This document shows, one piece after another, positions 17,214 to 26,573 of a DNA stretch of 64,000 nt. Origin of the DNA: Pseudomonas sp. 14P_8.1_Bac3. GTDB lineage: Bacteria > Pseudomonadota > Gammaproteobacteria > Pseudomonadales > Pseudomonadaceae. Made by a program: the position numbers and the translations under genes. A model generated the notes under the pieces. That model was not told the origin of the DNA, ran no database searches, and worked only from the letters and a program-made list of their open reading frames with translations. The first letter of the stretch is position 1. Every line of letters begins with the position of its first letter. The stretch lies in contig NZ_JANLOD010000069.1 of NCBI RefSeq assembly GCF_025466085.1, positions 155,156 to 219,155 of the forward strand, in the 5' to 3' direction.

Positions 17214-17994
17214 TTTTCTGCTTTACGCCCTGCTTGCAGGCCTGGCCCTGGCGCTGGTCGCGGGCCCGTTGGGGTCTTTCGTGGTCTGGCGGCGCATGGC
17301 GTACTTCGGCGACACCTTGTCCCACGCGGCCTTGCTCGGCGTGGCGCTGGGCTTCCTGCTGGATGTCAGCCCGACGGTGGCGGTGACCGTCGGTTGCCTG
17401 CTGCTGGCAGTACTGCTGGTGACCCTGCAACAACGTCAACCGCTGGCGTCCGACACCCTGTTGGGAATTCTCGCACCGAGTACGCTCTCTCTCGGCCTGG
17501 TCGTACTAAGCTTCATGCACGAAGTACGGATCGACCTGATGGCGTACCTGTTCGGCGACCTGCTGGCGATCAGTCCGACCGATCTGGCATGGATTCTCGG
17601 CGGCAGTGCGGCGGTGCTCGCGTTGTTGATCACGTTGTGGCGACCGTTGCTGGCGATCACGGTGCACGAAGAGTTGGCGCGAGTGGAAGGCTTGCCGGTG
17701 CCAGCGCTACGCCTGACCTTGATGTTGCTGATCGCCGTGGTGATCGCCGTGGCGATGAAAATCGTCGGTGTATTGCTGATCACATCGCTGCTGATCATCC
17801 CCGCGGCTGCGGCACAACGCCACGCCCGATCGCCGGAACAGATGGCGCTGGGCGCGAGCCTGCTGGGTATGCTCGCGGTGTGTGGCGGGTTGGCGTTGTC
17901 CTGGTTCAAGGACACCCCGGCGGGCCCGTCGATTGTGGTGACGGCGGCCGCGCTGTTTCTGCTGAGTTTTGTCCTGCCCCGTCGAGGGGTGTAG
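17206..17994 (+). CDS. znuB: ZnuB zinc ABC transporter permease
   Basis: The 262-residue permease of the ABC-3 family has about eight hydrophobic segments. It includes the conserved VVWRRMAYFGDTLSHAALLG region near the N-terminus and MKIVGVLLITSLLIIPAAAA, typical of metal permeases. It pairs with ZnuC and ZnuA to bring Zn across the inner membrane. The start at 17206 (MADFLLYALL) overlaps the znuC end and is preferred over longer in-frame starts inside znuC. Confidence 0.94.
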   Translation: MADFLLYALLAGLALALVAGPLGSFVVWRRMAYFGDTLSHAALLGVALGFLLDVSPTVAVTVGCLLLAVLLVTLQQRQPLASDTLLGILAPSTLSLGLVVLSFMHEVRIDLMAYLFGDLLAISPTDLAWILGGSAAVLALLITLWRPLLAITVHEELARVEGLPVPALRLTLMLLIAVVIAVAMKIVGVLLITSLLIIPAAAAQRHARSPEQMALGASLLGMLAVCGGLALSWFKDTPAGPSIVVTAAALFLLSFVLPRRGV

Positions 17995-18031
17995 ACTTGC
18001 TCGTTTTTTGCGCAAATAGAGAGTCGCAGGA

Positions 18032-18748
18032 ATGAAGCCGTTCGCCTCCCGTTATCTGCTCCTTGTCGCATTTTCGCTGCTACTAGGGGCCTGTCAAAGC
18101 ACGCCACCGGCGGCCCCTGGGGCCACTGATGCACGGGCCACGGCCATCGCACAGCTCGAGCAAAGCCTCGCCAGCAGCGAACTGGCCACCGCCGAGGATC
18201 AACTGGCGGCGTTGCAGGCCGAGTCACCCAACGATCAATCCCTTGAGCAATACCAGCGGCAACTGGCCGAAGCCTATCTGCGCCGTAGCCAGATCGTGCT
18301 GCAAAAAGGTGATGTGAATGCCGCGGCGACAGCACTGAGCCGTGCCCGGGCGCTGATGCCCAAGGCGCCGGCACTGACCGGCGGTGTCAACAACGCCATC
18401 GTCAACGCGCGCAAGGCTGAGCTGGATAAAGCCGAAGCCGCGCTCAAGGCGGCAGAAGCCAGGCCGCCGGCAAAGGTGATCGACCCGACCGCGGAAAGCA
18501 CCACGGTGGCGTTGAACCTCACCGATATGGCCAAGCTTCGTCGGCAGCTCGATGCGATTGCCGCGGATACGGTGAATTATCAGTGTGACGTGAGCATTCA
18601 GGTGCCACGGACCCAGGATTACCCATGGTTGGCCACGTTGCTGACCAAGCGGGTGAAGAAGCTGGATTCGGGCTTTGACCTGAATGTGCAGAAGCAGATT
18701 GTGCGCAATATCCCGGCACAAATCGTCTTGAGTCCGCGTAAACCCTGA
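18032..18748 (+). CDS. Conserved lipoprotein (PA5502-like)
   Basis: The 238-residue protein begins with a lipoprotein signal ending LLLGACQS. It is then mainly helical and TPR-like (LEQSLASSELATAEDQLAAL, QRQLAEAYLRRSQIVLQKGD), followed by a C-terminal segment with NYQCDVSIQVPRTQDYPW. It occupies the same place as PA5502, between znuB and the met transporter. Function is unknown. The 37-base gap to znuB allows co-transcription with the zinc genes, but there is no direct evidence that it binds metal. Confidence 0.75.
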   Translation: MKPFASRYLLLVAFSLLLGACQSTPPAAPGATDARATAIAQLEQSLASSELATAEDQLAALQAESPNDQSLEQYQRQLAEAYLRRSQIVLQKGDVNAAATALSRARALMPKAPALTGGVNNAIVNARKAELDKAEAALKAAEARPPAKVIDPTAESTTVALNLTDMAKLRRQLDAIAADTVNYQCDVSIQVPRTQDYPWLATLLTKRVKKLDSGFDLNVQKQIVRNIPAQIVLSPRKP

Positions 18749-18754
18749 AAAGCG

Positions 18755-18833
18755 TCGCGGGTAAGCCCGCTCCCCCATTAGACCGCGTTCTTGCGAACAA
18801 CACGGTCATCTGTGGGGGCAGGCTTACCCGCGA
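18755..18833. repeat. REP pair between the lipoprotein gene and katE
   Basis: Inverted arms TCGCGGGTAAGCCCGCTCCC... (18755-18777) and their inverse (18811-18833) flank a 33-base loop that itself holds a partial dyad (GACCG ... CGGTC). This is a variant of the family seen at 14865, with GGGTAAGC in place of GAGCAAGC. It sits between convergent genes. Confidence 0.85.
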
Positions 18834-18859
18834 AGGCGTCCTTGCTATCGATACATACC

Positions 18860-20998
18860 TTACGCCGGAATCGCCTTGGCCTTAGGCTCCCGATCCCAAA
18901 CCCGATGCTGCCCGATCGCGGCAATGAACGGTTTGGCCAACTTGCCATTCGCCCCCACGATCAACCCCGCATCAGTCTCCAGCTTCAACACATCCAGCAA
19001 CTGTTTCGCCTCGCCGTGCAGCGCGATGGCTTTCAGGTGCTTGTACGCTTCCAGCACGTAATGCAGCGCTACGCCGTCACCGCTCAACGCCTTGATCGAC
19101 GCCGCGCCGCCCGGCACGAACACCGCGTCGAACGCAATGGACGGCAGCCCTTCCATCGACGCGTCCACCGGCAACGCCTTGCCATCAGCCGTGGTGACCG
19201 GAGCAGAGGTCGGGCCAAGCAGTTTCGCGTGGGCGCCTTCGGCTTTCAGGGCTTTCTTCATCGCATCGATGGCCGCACCATCGACACCGTTGGCCGCCAG
19301 AATCGCGACTTTCCGGGACTTGATATTGCCCGGCAACAGATTGGCCTGGCTCAAGGCCGGCGAGCGCTCCAAAGAGATCTTCGGCACGTCGACCGTTCCG
19401 GCTTTCGGTGCCGGCAAGCCCAGGTTCTGCGCCACACGCTTGGCCAGTTCCAGGTCGATGTTGGCGAGGATCTCATTCACCTCCCGCGCGCGGATGAACT
19501 CACGCTCAACCTTGCCCAACTCGAAGCTATAGGCGGCGATGATGTGTTCCTGCTCGTGCTTGCTCATGCTATGGAAGAACAGGCGCGCCTGCGAGAAGTG
19601 GTCGCCGAACGACTCGCTGCGCTGACGGATCTTGTTGGCGTCGATGCGCTCCGGGTAGGTTTCGAAACCGCCATCCTGCGCCGCGGGCGGCGTTTCTTTC
19701 GGCCAGCCGCCGTCGATGGAATTTGGTTCGTAAGACGCGCGACCCTTGTCGATGGTGGTGCGGTGCAGCGCGTCACGCTGGCCATTGTGGAACGGCGCCA
19801 CCGGACGGTTAATCGGGATCTCGTGAAAGTTCGGCCCGCCGAGTCGGCTGATTTGTGTGTCGGTGTAGGAAAACAGCCGACCTTGCAGCAATGGATCGTT
19901 GGAGAAGTCGATCCCCGGCACGATATGTCCCGGGCAGAACGCAACCTGCTCGGTTTCGGCGAAGAAATTGTCCGGGTTGCGGTTCAGGGTCATTTTGCCC
20001 AGCGGCGTAATGGGCACAATTTCTTCGGGGATGATTTTGGTCGGGTCGAGGATGTCGAAATCGAACGAGTGCTCGTTCTCCTCTTCGACGATCTGCACGC
20101 CCAGTTCCCATTCGGGATAATCGCCCATCTCGATCGCTTCCCAGAGGTCGCGACGGTGATAGTCGGTGTCCTTGCCGGCCAGCTTCTGCGCTTCATCCCA
20201 GACCAGCGAGCAGGTGCCGTTGGAAGGGCGCCAGTGGAATTTGACGAAACGCGATTTGCCCTCGGCGTTGACCAGCCGGAACGTATGCACGCCAAAGCCC
20301 TGCATGCTGCGCAGGCTTTTCGGGATCGCCCGGTCGGACATGGCCCACATCACCATGTGTGCGGATTCCGGCACCAGCGAGACAAAGTCCCAAAAGGTAT
20401 CGTGAGCAGAGCCGCCTGTAGGAATCTCGTTATGCGGCTCGGGTTTTACCGCATGCACGAAGTCAGGAAACTTGATCGCGTCCTGGATGAAAAACACCGG
20501 CATGTTGTTACCCACCAGGTCGAAGTTACCCTCGTCGGTGAAGAACTTCACGGCGAAACCGCGCACGTCCCGCACGGTATCGCCCGACCCGCGTGGGCCC
20601 TGCACCGTGGAAAAACGTACGAACACCGGGGTTTTCTTGCCCGGATCCTGCAGGAACCCGGCCTTGGTCAGGACGGAATGGTTCTCGTAGGTCTGGAAGA
20701 CACCGTGAGCACCCGTGCCTCGAGCGTGGACGATGCGCTCGGGAATGCGTTCATGGTCAAAGTGCGTGATCTTTTCACGCATGATGAAGTCTTCCAGCAA
20801 CGACGGCCCGCGGGCGCCGACTTTCAGGGTGTTCTGGTTGTCCGCGATCTTCACGCCCTGGTTAGTGCGCAGGGCTTGTTCGGTGGCATCGGAGCGAAAT
20901 TTTTCCAGGCTGTCGAGCTTGGCATTGGTGTTGCCGCGGTCCAGGGTATCGGTCCCGGCCAGTGCGCTTTTGGGGGCGGCAGGTTTCTTGGTACTCAT
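18860..20998 (-). CDS. katE: KatE-type large-subunit catalase (HPII)
   Basis: The 712-residue monofunctional haem catalase has the catalytic His in VHARGTGAHG, the distal Asn region FFIQDAIKFPDF, RFSTVQGPRGSGDTVRD, and the proximal haem-tyrosine segment RLFSYTDTQ. The extra C-terminal flavodoxin/DJ-1-like domain (RKVAILAANGVDG ... VFVPGG) marks the large-subunit type. It breaks down hydrogen peroxide, usually in stationary phase. AGGAG stands ten bases before the ATG at 20998. It is divergent from metN. It is not part of the znu-met order in P. aeruginosa, so it was probably inserted here. Confidence 0.95.
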   Translation of the reverse strand: MSTKKPAAPKSALAGTDTLDRGNTNAKLDSLEKFRSDATEQALRTNQGVKIADNQNTLKVGARGPSLLEDFIMREKITHFDHERIPERIVHARGTGAHGVFQTYENHSVLTKAGFLQDPGKKTPVFVRFSTVQGPRGSGDTVRDVRGFAVKFFTDEGNFDLVGNNMPVFFIQDAIKFPDFVHAVKPEPHNEIPTGGSAHDTFWDFVSLVPESAHMVMWAMSDRAIPKSLRSMQGFGVHTFRLVNAEGKSRFVKFHWRPSNGTCSLVWDEAQKLAGKDTDYHRRDLWEAIEMGDYPEWELGVQIVEEENEHSFDFDILDPTKIIPEEIVPITPLGKMTLNRNPDNFFAETEQVAFCPGHIVPGIDFSNDPLLQGRLFSYTDTQISRLGGPNFHEIPINRPVAPFHNGQRDALHRTTIDKGRASYEPNSIDGGWPKETPPAAQDGGFETYPERIDANKIRQRSESFGDHFSQARLFFHSMSKHEQEHIIAAYSFELGKVEREFIRAREVNEILANIDLELAKRVAQNLGLPAPKAGTVDVPKISLERSPALSQANLLPGNIKSRKVAILAANGVDGAAIDAMKKALKAEGAHAKLLGPTSAPVTTADGKALPVDASMEGLPSIAFDAVFVPGGAASIKALSGDGVALHYVLEAYKHLKAIALHGEAKQLLDVLKLETDAGLIVGANGKLAKPFIAAIGQHRVWDREPKAKAIPA

Positions 20999-21261
20999 CA
21001 GTCGTAAACTCCTCGTTGCGTTCTCGTCCTGGGCCGGACTTGTGAGCAAGGTTCCAGGCACGGCACCTGGTCGTTATCGAGTTGCTTAAATAGTGACTGG
21101 CGAGGCCTTCAACCGTTCCTTTTTTATGACCTTTGATCGCGTTATTGCCAAATGAAAGGTTGAATGCGGAATAAATGCTAATAACCTCTATACGGACAGG
21201 CTAAAATGCGCGCCCGGCTAACCGCTGATCCCTTTCTAACGCGCCCCACAAGGTTCGCTAC

Positions 21262-22269
21262 GTGATCGAGTTTCAAAACGTCCATAAAACCTACCGCGTC
21301 GCCGGTAAGGATATCCCCGCCCTGCACCCGACCAATCTGACGATTGAGAACGGTCAGGTCTACGGCCTGATCGGTCATTCCGGTGCGGGAAAAAGTACCC
21401 TGCTGCGTCTGATCAACCGCCTGGAAAACGCCAGCGGCGGCAAGATCTTCGTCGACGGCGAAGAAGTCACCGCGCTCGACGCCAACAGCCTGCGGCGCTT
21501 CCGTCAGCAGGTCGGGATGATTTTCCAGCACTTCAACCTGCTGGCGTCCAAGACCGTCGCCGACAACGTCGCGCTGCCGCTGACCCTGGCTGGCGAGCTG
21601 TCGCGCGGCGAGATCGACCAGCGCGTCGCCGAGTTGCTGGCGCGGGTGGGGTTGTCCGACCACGCGAAAAAGTACCCGGCGCAGTTGTCCGGTGGCCAGA
21701 AGCAGCGCGTCGGCATTGCCCGCGCCCTGGCGACCAAGCCGAAAATCCTGCTGTGCGACGAAGCCACCAGCGCGCTCGATCCGCAGACCACGGCATCGGT
21801 CCTGCAATTGCTGGCCGAAATCAACCGCGAGCTGAAGCTGACCATCGTCCTGATCACCCACGAGATGGACGTGATCCGTCGTGTCTGTGATCAGGTGGCG
21901 GTGATGGACGCCGGTGTGATCGTCGAGCAAGGCACGGTGGCCGAGGTATTCCTGCACCCCAAGCACCCGACCACCAAGCGCTTCGTGCAGGAAGACGAGC
22001 AAATCGATGAAAGCGAACAGCGTGATGACTTCGCTCACGTGCCGGGTCGTATCGTGCGTCTGACCTTCCAGGGCGAAGCGACCTACGCGCCGTTGCTGGG
22101 CACTGTCGCTCGTGAGACCGGCGTGGACTACAGCATCCTGGCCGGTCGTATCGACCGCATCAAAGACATCCCCTACGGCCAGCTGACCCTGGCGGTCACC
22201 GGCGGCGACATGGACGCAGCGTTTGCCCGCTTCACCGCGGCTGACGTCCACATGGAGGTCCTGCGCTGA
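21262..22269 (+). CDS. metN: MetN methionine ABC transporter ATPase
   Basis: The 335-residue ATPase has Walker A (GHSGAGKSTLL), a signature (LSGGQKQR), Walker B (LLCDEATSALD) and a C-terminal NIL/ACT-like regulatory domain (about 260-335) that senses methionine in the family. The start is GTG. Its stop overlaps the metI start (TGATG). It energises methionine uptake with MetI and MetQ. Confidence 0.95.
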   Translation: MIEFQNVHKTYRVAGKDIPALHPTNLTIENGQVYGLIGHSGAGKSTLLRLINRLENASGGKIFVDGEEVTALDANSLRRFRQQVGMIFQHFNLLASKTVADNVALPLTLAGELSRGEIDQRVAELLARVGLSDHAKKYPAQLSGGQKQRVGIARALATKPKILLCDEATSALDPQTTASVLQLLAEINRELKLTIVLITHEMDVIRRVCDQVAVMDAGVIVEQGTVAEVFLHPKHPTTKRFVQEDEQIDESEQRDDFAHVPGRIVRLTFQGEATYAPLLGTVARETGVDYSILAGRIDRIKDIPYGQLTLAVTGGDMDAAFARFTAADVHMEVLR

Positions 22270-22943
22270 TGGAAGCCGTCACAAGTTTCTTCGCCCATAT
22301 CGACTGGTTCGAAATCTGGCTGGCCACCGGTGACACCCTGCTGATGCTCGGCGGTTCGCTGTTGTTCACCGTGCTGTTGGGCTTGCCGCTGGGCGTGCTG
22401 TTGTTCCTCTGCAGCCCGCGCCAGTTGCTCGAAGCCAAAGGTGTGTACGCACTGTTGTCGCTGGTGGTGAACATCCTGCGTTCGCTGCCTTTCATCATTT
22501 TGCTGATCGTGATGATTCCGTTCACCGTGTTGATCACCGGCACGTCGCTGGGTGTTGCCGGTGCGATTCCGCCGCTGGTGGTGGGCGCCACGCCGTTCTT
22601 CGCGCGGCTGGTGGAAACCGCCCTGCGTGAAGTTGATCGCGGCATCATTGAAGCGACCCAGGCCATGGGCGCGACGACACGTCAGATCATCACCAATGCC
22701 TTGCTGCCGGAAGCCCGTCCGGGCATCTTCGCGGCGATTACGGTGACAGCTATTACACTGGTGTCCTACACGGCGATGGCCGGTGTGGTGGGCGCCGGTG
22801 GTCTCGGCGACCTGGCGATCCGTTTCGGTTACCAGCGTTTCCAGACCGACGTCATGATCGTCACCGTGATTTTGCTGCTGGTGCTGGTACAAGTGCTGCA
22901 AACCGTTGGCGACAAGTTGGTCGTACACTTTTCGCGTAAATAA
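22269..22943 (+). CDS. metI: MetI methionine ABC transporter permease
   Basis: The 224-residue permease has five or so membrane helices and the EAA loop (EATQAMGATTRQIITNALLP) that contacts MetN. The N-terminal SLLFTVLLGLPLGVLLFL and LRSLPFIILLIVMIP segments are typical of the MetI family. It is translationally coupled to metN. Confidence 0.95.
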   Translation: MEAVTSFFAHIDWFEIWLATGDTLLMLGGSLLFTVLLGLPLGVLLFLCSPRQLLEAKGVYALLSLVVNILRSLPFIILLIVMIPFTVLITGTSLGVAGAIPPLVVGATPFFARLVETALREVDRGIIEATQAMGATTRQIITNALLPEARPGIFAAITVTAITLVSYTAMAGVVGAGGLGDLAIRFGYQRFQTDVMIVTVILLLVLVQVLQTVGDKLVVHFSRK

Positions 22944-23013
22944 TCAGGCCGGTCCTCGCTGGCGGACGCCTTGGATTGGCGCTGCTGGCGGGTATTCACA
23001 AGGAGTTAGCTGA

Positions 23014-23784
23014 ATGAAAAAACTACTCGTCGCGTTCGCTGCCGTTGCAGCCTTTTCCGCCCACGCCGACACCCTGACCGTGGCGGCCACCCCGGTTCCG
23101 CACGCAGAAATCCTCGAATTCGTGAAGCCGACCCTGGCCAAGGAAGGCGTAGACCTGAAAGTCAAAGTCTTCACCGACTACATCCAGCCGAACGTGCAAG
23201 TGGCCGAGAAGCGTCTTGACGCCAACTTCTTCCAGCACCAGCCGTACCTCGATGAATTCAACAAGGCCAAGGGCACCGATCTGGTCGCCGTGGCCGGCGT
23301 GCATCTGGAGCCGCTGGGTGCTTACTCCAGCAAATACAAAACACTCGCCGAACTGCCGGGCGGCGCCACCGTGGTGATCCCGAACGATGCCACCAACGGC
23401 GGCCGTGCCCTGCTGCTGCTCGCCAAGTCTGGCCTGATCACATTGAAGGATCCGACCAACATCCTGTCGACTGTCAAAGACATCACCGCAAATAGCAAAG
23501 ACCTGAAATTCCGCGAACTGGAAGCCGCGACCATCCCGCGCGTGCTGACCCAGGTCGACCTGGCGCTGATCAACACCAACTACGCGCTCGAAGCCAAGCT
23601 CGACCCGTCCAAGGACGCCCTGGTTATCGAAGGCAGCGACTCGCCGTACGTGAACATCCTCGTTGCCCGCGCGGACAACAAGGACAGCGAAGACATGAAG
23701 AAGCTGGTTGCCGCGCTGCACAGCCCGGAAGTCAAAGCCTTCATTCTCGAGAAGTACAAAGGCGCGGTAGTGCCGGCGTTCTGA
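23014..23784 (+). CDS. metQ: MetQ methionine-binding protein
   Basis: The 256-residue NlpA/MetQ-family binding protein has a cleavable-looking signal (MKKLLVAFAAVAAFSAHA) without a lipobox. The family signatures VAATPVPHAEIL, DYIQPN and ANFFQHQPYL are present. It binds D/L-methionine for MetNI. AGGAGTTAGCTG precedes the start. A terminator 16 bases downstream ends the metNIQ operon. Confidence 0.95.
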   Translation: MKKLLVAFAAVAAFSAHADTLTVAATPVPHAEILEFVKPTLAKEGVDLKVKVFTDYIQPNVQVAEKRLDANFFQHQPYLDEFNKAKGTDLVAVAGVHLEPLGAYSSKYKTLAELPGGATVVIPNDATNGGRALLLLAKSGLITLKDPTNILSTVKDITANSKDLKFRELEAATIPRVLTQVDLALINTNYALEAKLDPSKDALVIEGSDSPYVNILVARADNKDSEDMKKLVAALHSPEVKAFILEKYKGAVVPAF

Positions 23785-23800
23785 TCTGAAGCCGTAACGA

Positions 23801-23835
23801 AAAATGGGGCGCATTCAAATGCGCCCCATTTTTTT
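23801..23835 (+). terminator. Terminator after metQ
   Basis: AAATGGGGCGCATTTGAATGCGCCCCATTT-type hairpin followed by seven T, directly after metQ on the plus strand. Confidence 0.9.
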
Positions 23836-23848
23836 GCCTGCAATTCTT

Positions 23849-23956
23849 CCCCTGTAGGAGCGAGCACGCTCGCGATGGTCTTCAGAACACCGCTGGGTGT
23901 CAGGCTTCCAGCGTTATCGTTCACGTCCATCGCGAGCGTGCTCGCTCCTACAGGGG
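23849..23956. repeat. REP pair (BIME) between metQ and the SCO gene
   Basis: Outer arms CCCTGTAGGAGCGAGCACGC (and on to TCGCGATGG) and their exact inverse flank a spacer of about 48 bases. The spacer includes CGCTGGGTGTCAGGCTTCC and GCGTTATCGTT. A diverged copy with the same spacer occurs at 33502-33599, and the outer architecture recurs at 51186. Confidence 0.92.
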
Positions 23957-23964
23957 ATGTGCTG

Positions 23965-24600
23965 TTACTTGCGTTTGAGCATCACCGGCAACTGCGCTAT
24001 CAGCTTGGCGTTGTTCAGCGGCGCGCGGATGAACCCACGCTGTGTGCCGTCCGGGCCGATCACCGCCAGGTTACCGCTGTGGTCAACCGTGTAATTCGGC
24101 TTGCTGGTGTCCGCCGGGATAAACGGAATGCTCACCGCGTTGGCCAGTTTCTGGATGTCCTCCACCGACGCCGCCGTCAGGCCCTGGAACTGCGGATCGA
24201 AGTAACCCAGGTATTGCTTGAGCTGCTTGGGCGTGTCGCGGTTCGGATCGACGCTGACCAGGACGATCTGCAATTTATCCACAGCCTCCGGCGGCAGTTC
24301 GCTCTTGATCTGGCGCAGTTGGGCGAGGGTGGTCGGGCAGATGTCCGGACAGAAGGTGTAGCCGAAGAACAGCAGCGACCATTTGTCCTTGAGCTCATTG
24401 ACCGCCACCGGCTTGCCGTCCTGATCGGTCATCGTCACGTCCGGCAGGTTGCGGCTTTGCGGCAGCAGGATGATACCGGCGTCGATCAATGCGGTCGGAT
24501 CACCCTGGCCTTTGCCGGACAGCACTTTATTGATGGTCAGGCCCAGGACCAGCGCGATCAGGGCGACAAGGATGAAGACGGTTTTCTGGGTTCGAGTCAT
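23965..24600 (-). CDS. SCO1/SenC copper chaperone for cytochrome oxidase
   Basis: The 211-residue protein has an N-terminal membrane anchor (about 7-24) and a thioredoxin-like domain with the copper motif CPDIC (FGYTFCPDICPTT) and the distal His in TVDHSGN. It delivers copper to the CuA site of subunit II. The ATG overlaps the cyoE stop (ATGA). The reading frame is open upstream into cyoE, but that is a shadow of cyoE and not a fusion. PA0114 is the matching gene. Confidence 0.93.
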   Translation of the reverse strand: MTRTQKTVFILVALIALVLGLTINKVLSGKGQGDPTALIDAGIILLPQSRNLPDVTMTDQDGKPVAVNELKDKWSLLFFGYTFCPDICPTTLAQLRQIKSELPPEAVDKLQIVLVSVDPNRDTPKQLKQYLGYFDPQFQGLTAASVEDIQKLANAVSIPFIPADTSKPNYTVDHSGNLAVIGPDGTQRGFIRAPLNNAKLIAQLPVMLKRK

Positions 24601-25496
24601 AGGTTCAACAGTAAGTAATGGTCTACGAGCAGCGCGATAAACAGCAGGAACAAGTAGTAGATAGAGTACTTGAACGTGTTGATCGCCGCGTGCGGCCGAG
24701 TGCCACGGTACAGCACCACGGCCCATTGCAGAAACCTCGCCCCCAATCCCAGCGCGCAAATCAGGTAGAGCATGCCGCTCATGTGGATCACGTAGGGCAT
24801 CAGGCTCACGGCCAGCAACGCAAAGGTGTACAGCAGGATATGAATCTTGGTGTAGTGCTCGCCGTGGGTCACCGGCAGCATCGGAATGTCGGCCTTGGCG
24901 TATTCCTCCTTGCGGTGAATGGCCAGGGCCCAGAAGTGCGGCGGGGTCCAGGCGAAGATGATCAGCACCAGCAGCAACGGTTCGGCGCTGACGTGACCAG
25001 TGGCGGCGGTCCAGCCAAGCAGTGGCGGGGCGGCCCCGGCCAGGCCGCCGATGACGATGTTCTGCGGCGTCGCGCGCTTGAGGAAACCGGTGTAGACCAC
25101 GGCGTAACCGAGCAGCGAGGCGAGGGTCAGCCACGCCGTCAGCGGATTGGTAAACGCCAGCAACAAAGCCTGGCCCAGCAGTGCCAGGACCAGGGCAAAC
25201 GTCAGCGCCGCCGCCGGCGAAACCCGGCCTTCGGCCAAGGGCCGTTTGTGGGTGCGCGCCATCACTGCGTCGATCCGCCGGTCCACCACATGATTGACCG
25301 CTGCCGCCCCGCCGGCACACAACGCAATCCCCAGGTTGCCGAAGACCAGCACGGTCCACGGCACCCCCGCGCGGGTCGCGAGAAACATGCCGACCAGCGA
25401 GGTGATGAGCATCAGCACCACCACTTTCGGTTTGGTCAGCTCCAGGTAGTCACGCCAGATCGCCTGGCTGTGACCTGCGCCGATCAGAGTCGCCAT
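24597..25496 (-). CDS. cyoE: Protohaem IX farnesyltransferase (haem O synthase)
   Basis: The 299-residue UbiA-family prenyltransferase has about nine membrane helices. Motif NHVVDRRIDAVMART is the first prenyl-diphosphate/Mg site, and the IFAWTPPHFWALAI...YAKADIPMLP region is the second. It converts haem B to haem O, the substrate for CtaA. It overlaps ctaA by 13 bases and the SCO gene by four, so these are one operon. Could equally be called ctaB. Confidence 0.95.
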   Translation of the reverse strand: MATLIGAGHSQAIWRDYLELTKPKVVVLMLITSLVGMFLATRAGVPWTVLVFGNLGIALCAGGAAAVNHVVDRRIDAVMARTHKRPLAEGRVSPAAALTFALVLALLGQALLLAFTNPLTAWLTLASLLGYAVVYTGFLKRATPQNIVIGGLAGAAPPLLGWTAATGHVSAEPLLLVLIIFAWTPPHFWALAIHRKEEYAKADIPMLPVTHGEHYTKIHILLYTFALLAVSLMPYVIHMSGMLYLICALGLGARFLQWAVVLYRGTRPHAAINTFKYSIYYLFLLFIALLVDHYLLLNL

Positions 25497-26563
25497 GGCA
25501 TCTCTCCTTTTATTGTTATGGGCCCGGCTGAATGTTTACGCGGGCTGAAGCGCCAGCGCGCCGGGGATGGCTGCCTGACCCGAACCAGGCTGGTTCGCGC
25601 GTGATAATTGACCAGCACCATCGTCAGCAGCAACGCAGCACCGCCGGCGTTATGCGCGACGGCCACCGGCAGCGGCAGGTGAAACAGCACGTTGCTGATG
25701 CCAAGGGTGATTTGTGCGGCGAGGGCGATCAGCACCAGACCCGCCAGGCGCGTCATGCCGACCACTTTCAGTTGCCAGGCCAGGCCGAGCAGCACCAGCG
25801 TGACCAGCAAGGCGCCGATGCGATGGGTCAGGTGAATTGCGGTGCGCGCATCGCTGTCGAGTTGCCCGCCGAGGTAATTGGGGCCGATGTGCTGCGTCAG
25901 GTGAAAGCCGTTGGCGAAGTCCGCCGGCGGCAGCCATTGGCCGTGGCAGGTCGGGAAGTCGATGCAGGCCACGGCGGCGTAGTTGGAACTGACCCAGCCG
26001 CCGAGGGCAATTTGCAGGATCACCAGCAGCAACCCGGCCGTCGCCCAGTATTGCAGGCGCCGGGGCACCGTCAACGCCGGCAGCACGCCAGACAGGCGCA
26101 ACGTCAGCAGGAACAGCAGGCTCAACGTCGCAAAACCACCGAGCAAATGCCCGGTCACCACCTGCGGCCACAGTTTTAGCGTGACCGTCCACATACCGAA
26201 CGCCGCCTGGGCGAACACCACCGCCAGCAGAAACAACGGCAGCTTCACCGGTTGTCCCGGATGGCGACGATGCACCCATGCGCGGCCGGCCAGCACCGAG
26301 ATCAGCAAGCCCAGCGTGCCAGCGAAATAGCGGTGGACCATCTCGTTCCAGCCCTTGTGCGCTTCGACAGGTGCATCGGGAAAATGCAGCTCGGCGTGGG
26401 CCAGCTGGGCCTCGCTTTTCGGCACGCTGATAAAGCCGTAGCAGCCGGGCCAGTCCGGGCAGCCGAGGCCCGCGTGGGTCAGACGGGTGTAGGCGCCGAG
26501 TAACACCACAATCAGTGCCAGCAGGGTGGCAAACAGCGCGAGGCGAAATCCAGGTTTGGCCAT
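25484..26563 (-). CDS. ctaA: CtaA/COX15 haem A synthase
   Basis: The 359-residue integral membrane protein has eight hydrophobic segments and the family signatures TRLTHAGLGCPDWPGCYG, EMVHRYFAGTLG, ACIDFPTCHGQWLPP and HLTHRIGALLV. Its conserved histidines bind haem and its cysteine pairs are typical of the class. It oxidises haem O to haem A for the caa3 oxidase. Confidence 0.94.
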   Translation of the reverse strand: MAKPGFRLALFATLLALIVVLLGAYTRLTHAGLGCPDWPGCYGFISVPKSEAQLAHAELHFPDAPVEAHKGWNEMVHRYFAGTLGLLISVLAGRAWVHRRHPGQPVKLPLFLLAVVFAQAAFGMWTVTLKLWPQVVTGHLLGGFATLSLLFLLTLRLSGVLPALTVPRRLQYWATAGLLLVILQIALGGWVSSNYAAVACIDFPTCHGQWLPPADFANGFHLTQHIGPNYLGGQLDSDARTAIHLTHRIGALLVTLVLLGLAWQLKVVGMTRLAGLVLIALAAQITLGISNVLFHLPLPVAVAHNAGGAALLLTMVLVNYHARTSLVRVRQPSPARWRFSPRKHSAGPITIKGEMPWRL

Positions 26564-26573
26564 GACGATGCCC

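Noticed and set aside
14865..18833. REP pairs as ends of an insertion sequence or composite element
   Set aside because: The arms belong to a Pseudomonas REP family, there is no transposase between them, and the enclosed genes are the conserved znu locus.
18791..21007. A 738-codon open frame antisense to katE
   Set aside because: Shadow of katE; no start context or motif, and an Arg/His/Gln-rich composition.
23965..25359. Apparent long fusion of an unknown domain to SCO
   Set aside because: The N-terminal half is a shadow of cyoE in another frame. The ATG at 24600 overlapping the cyoE stop is the real SCO start.
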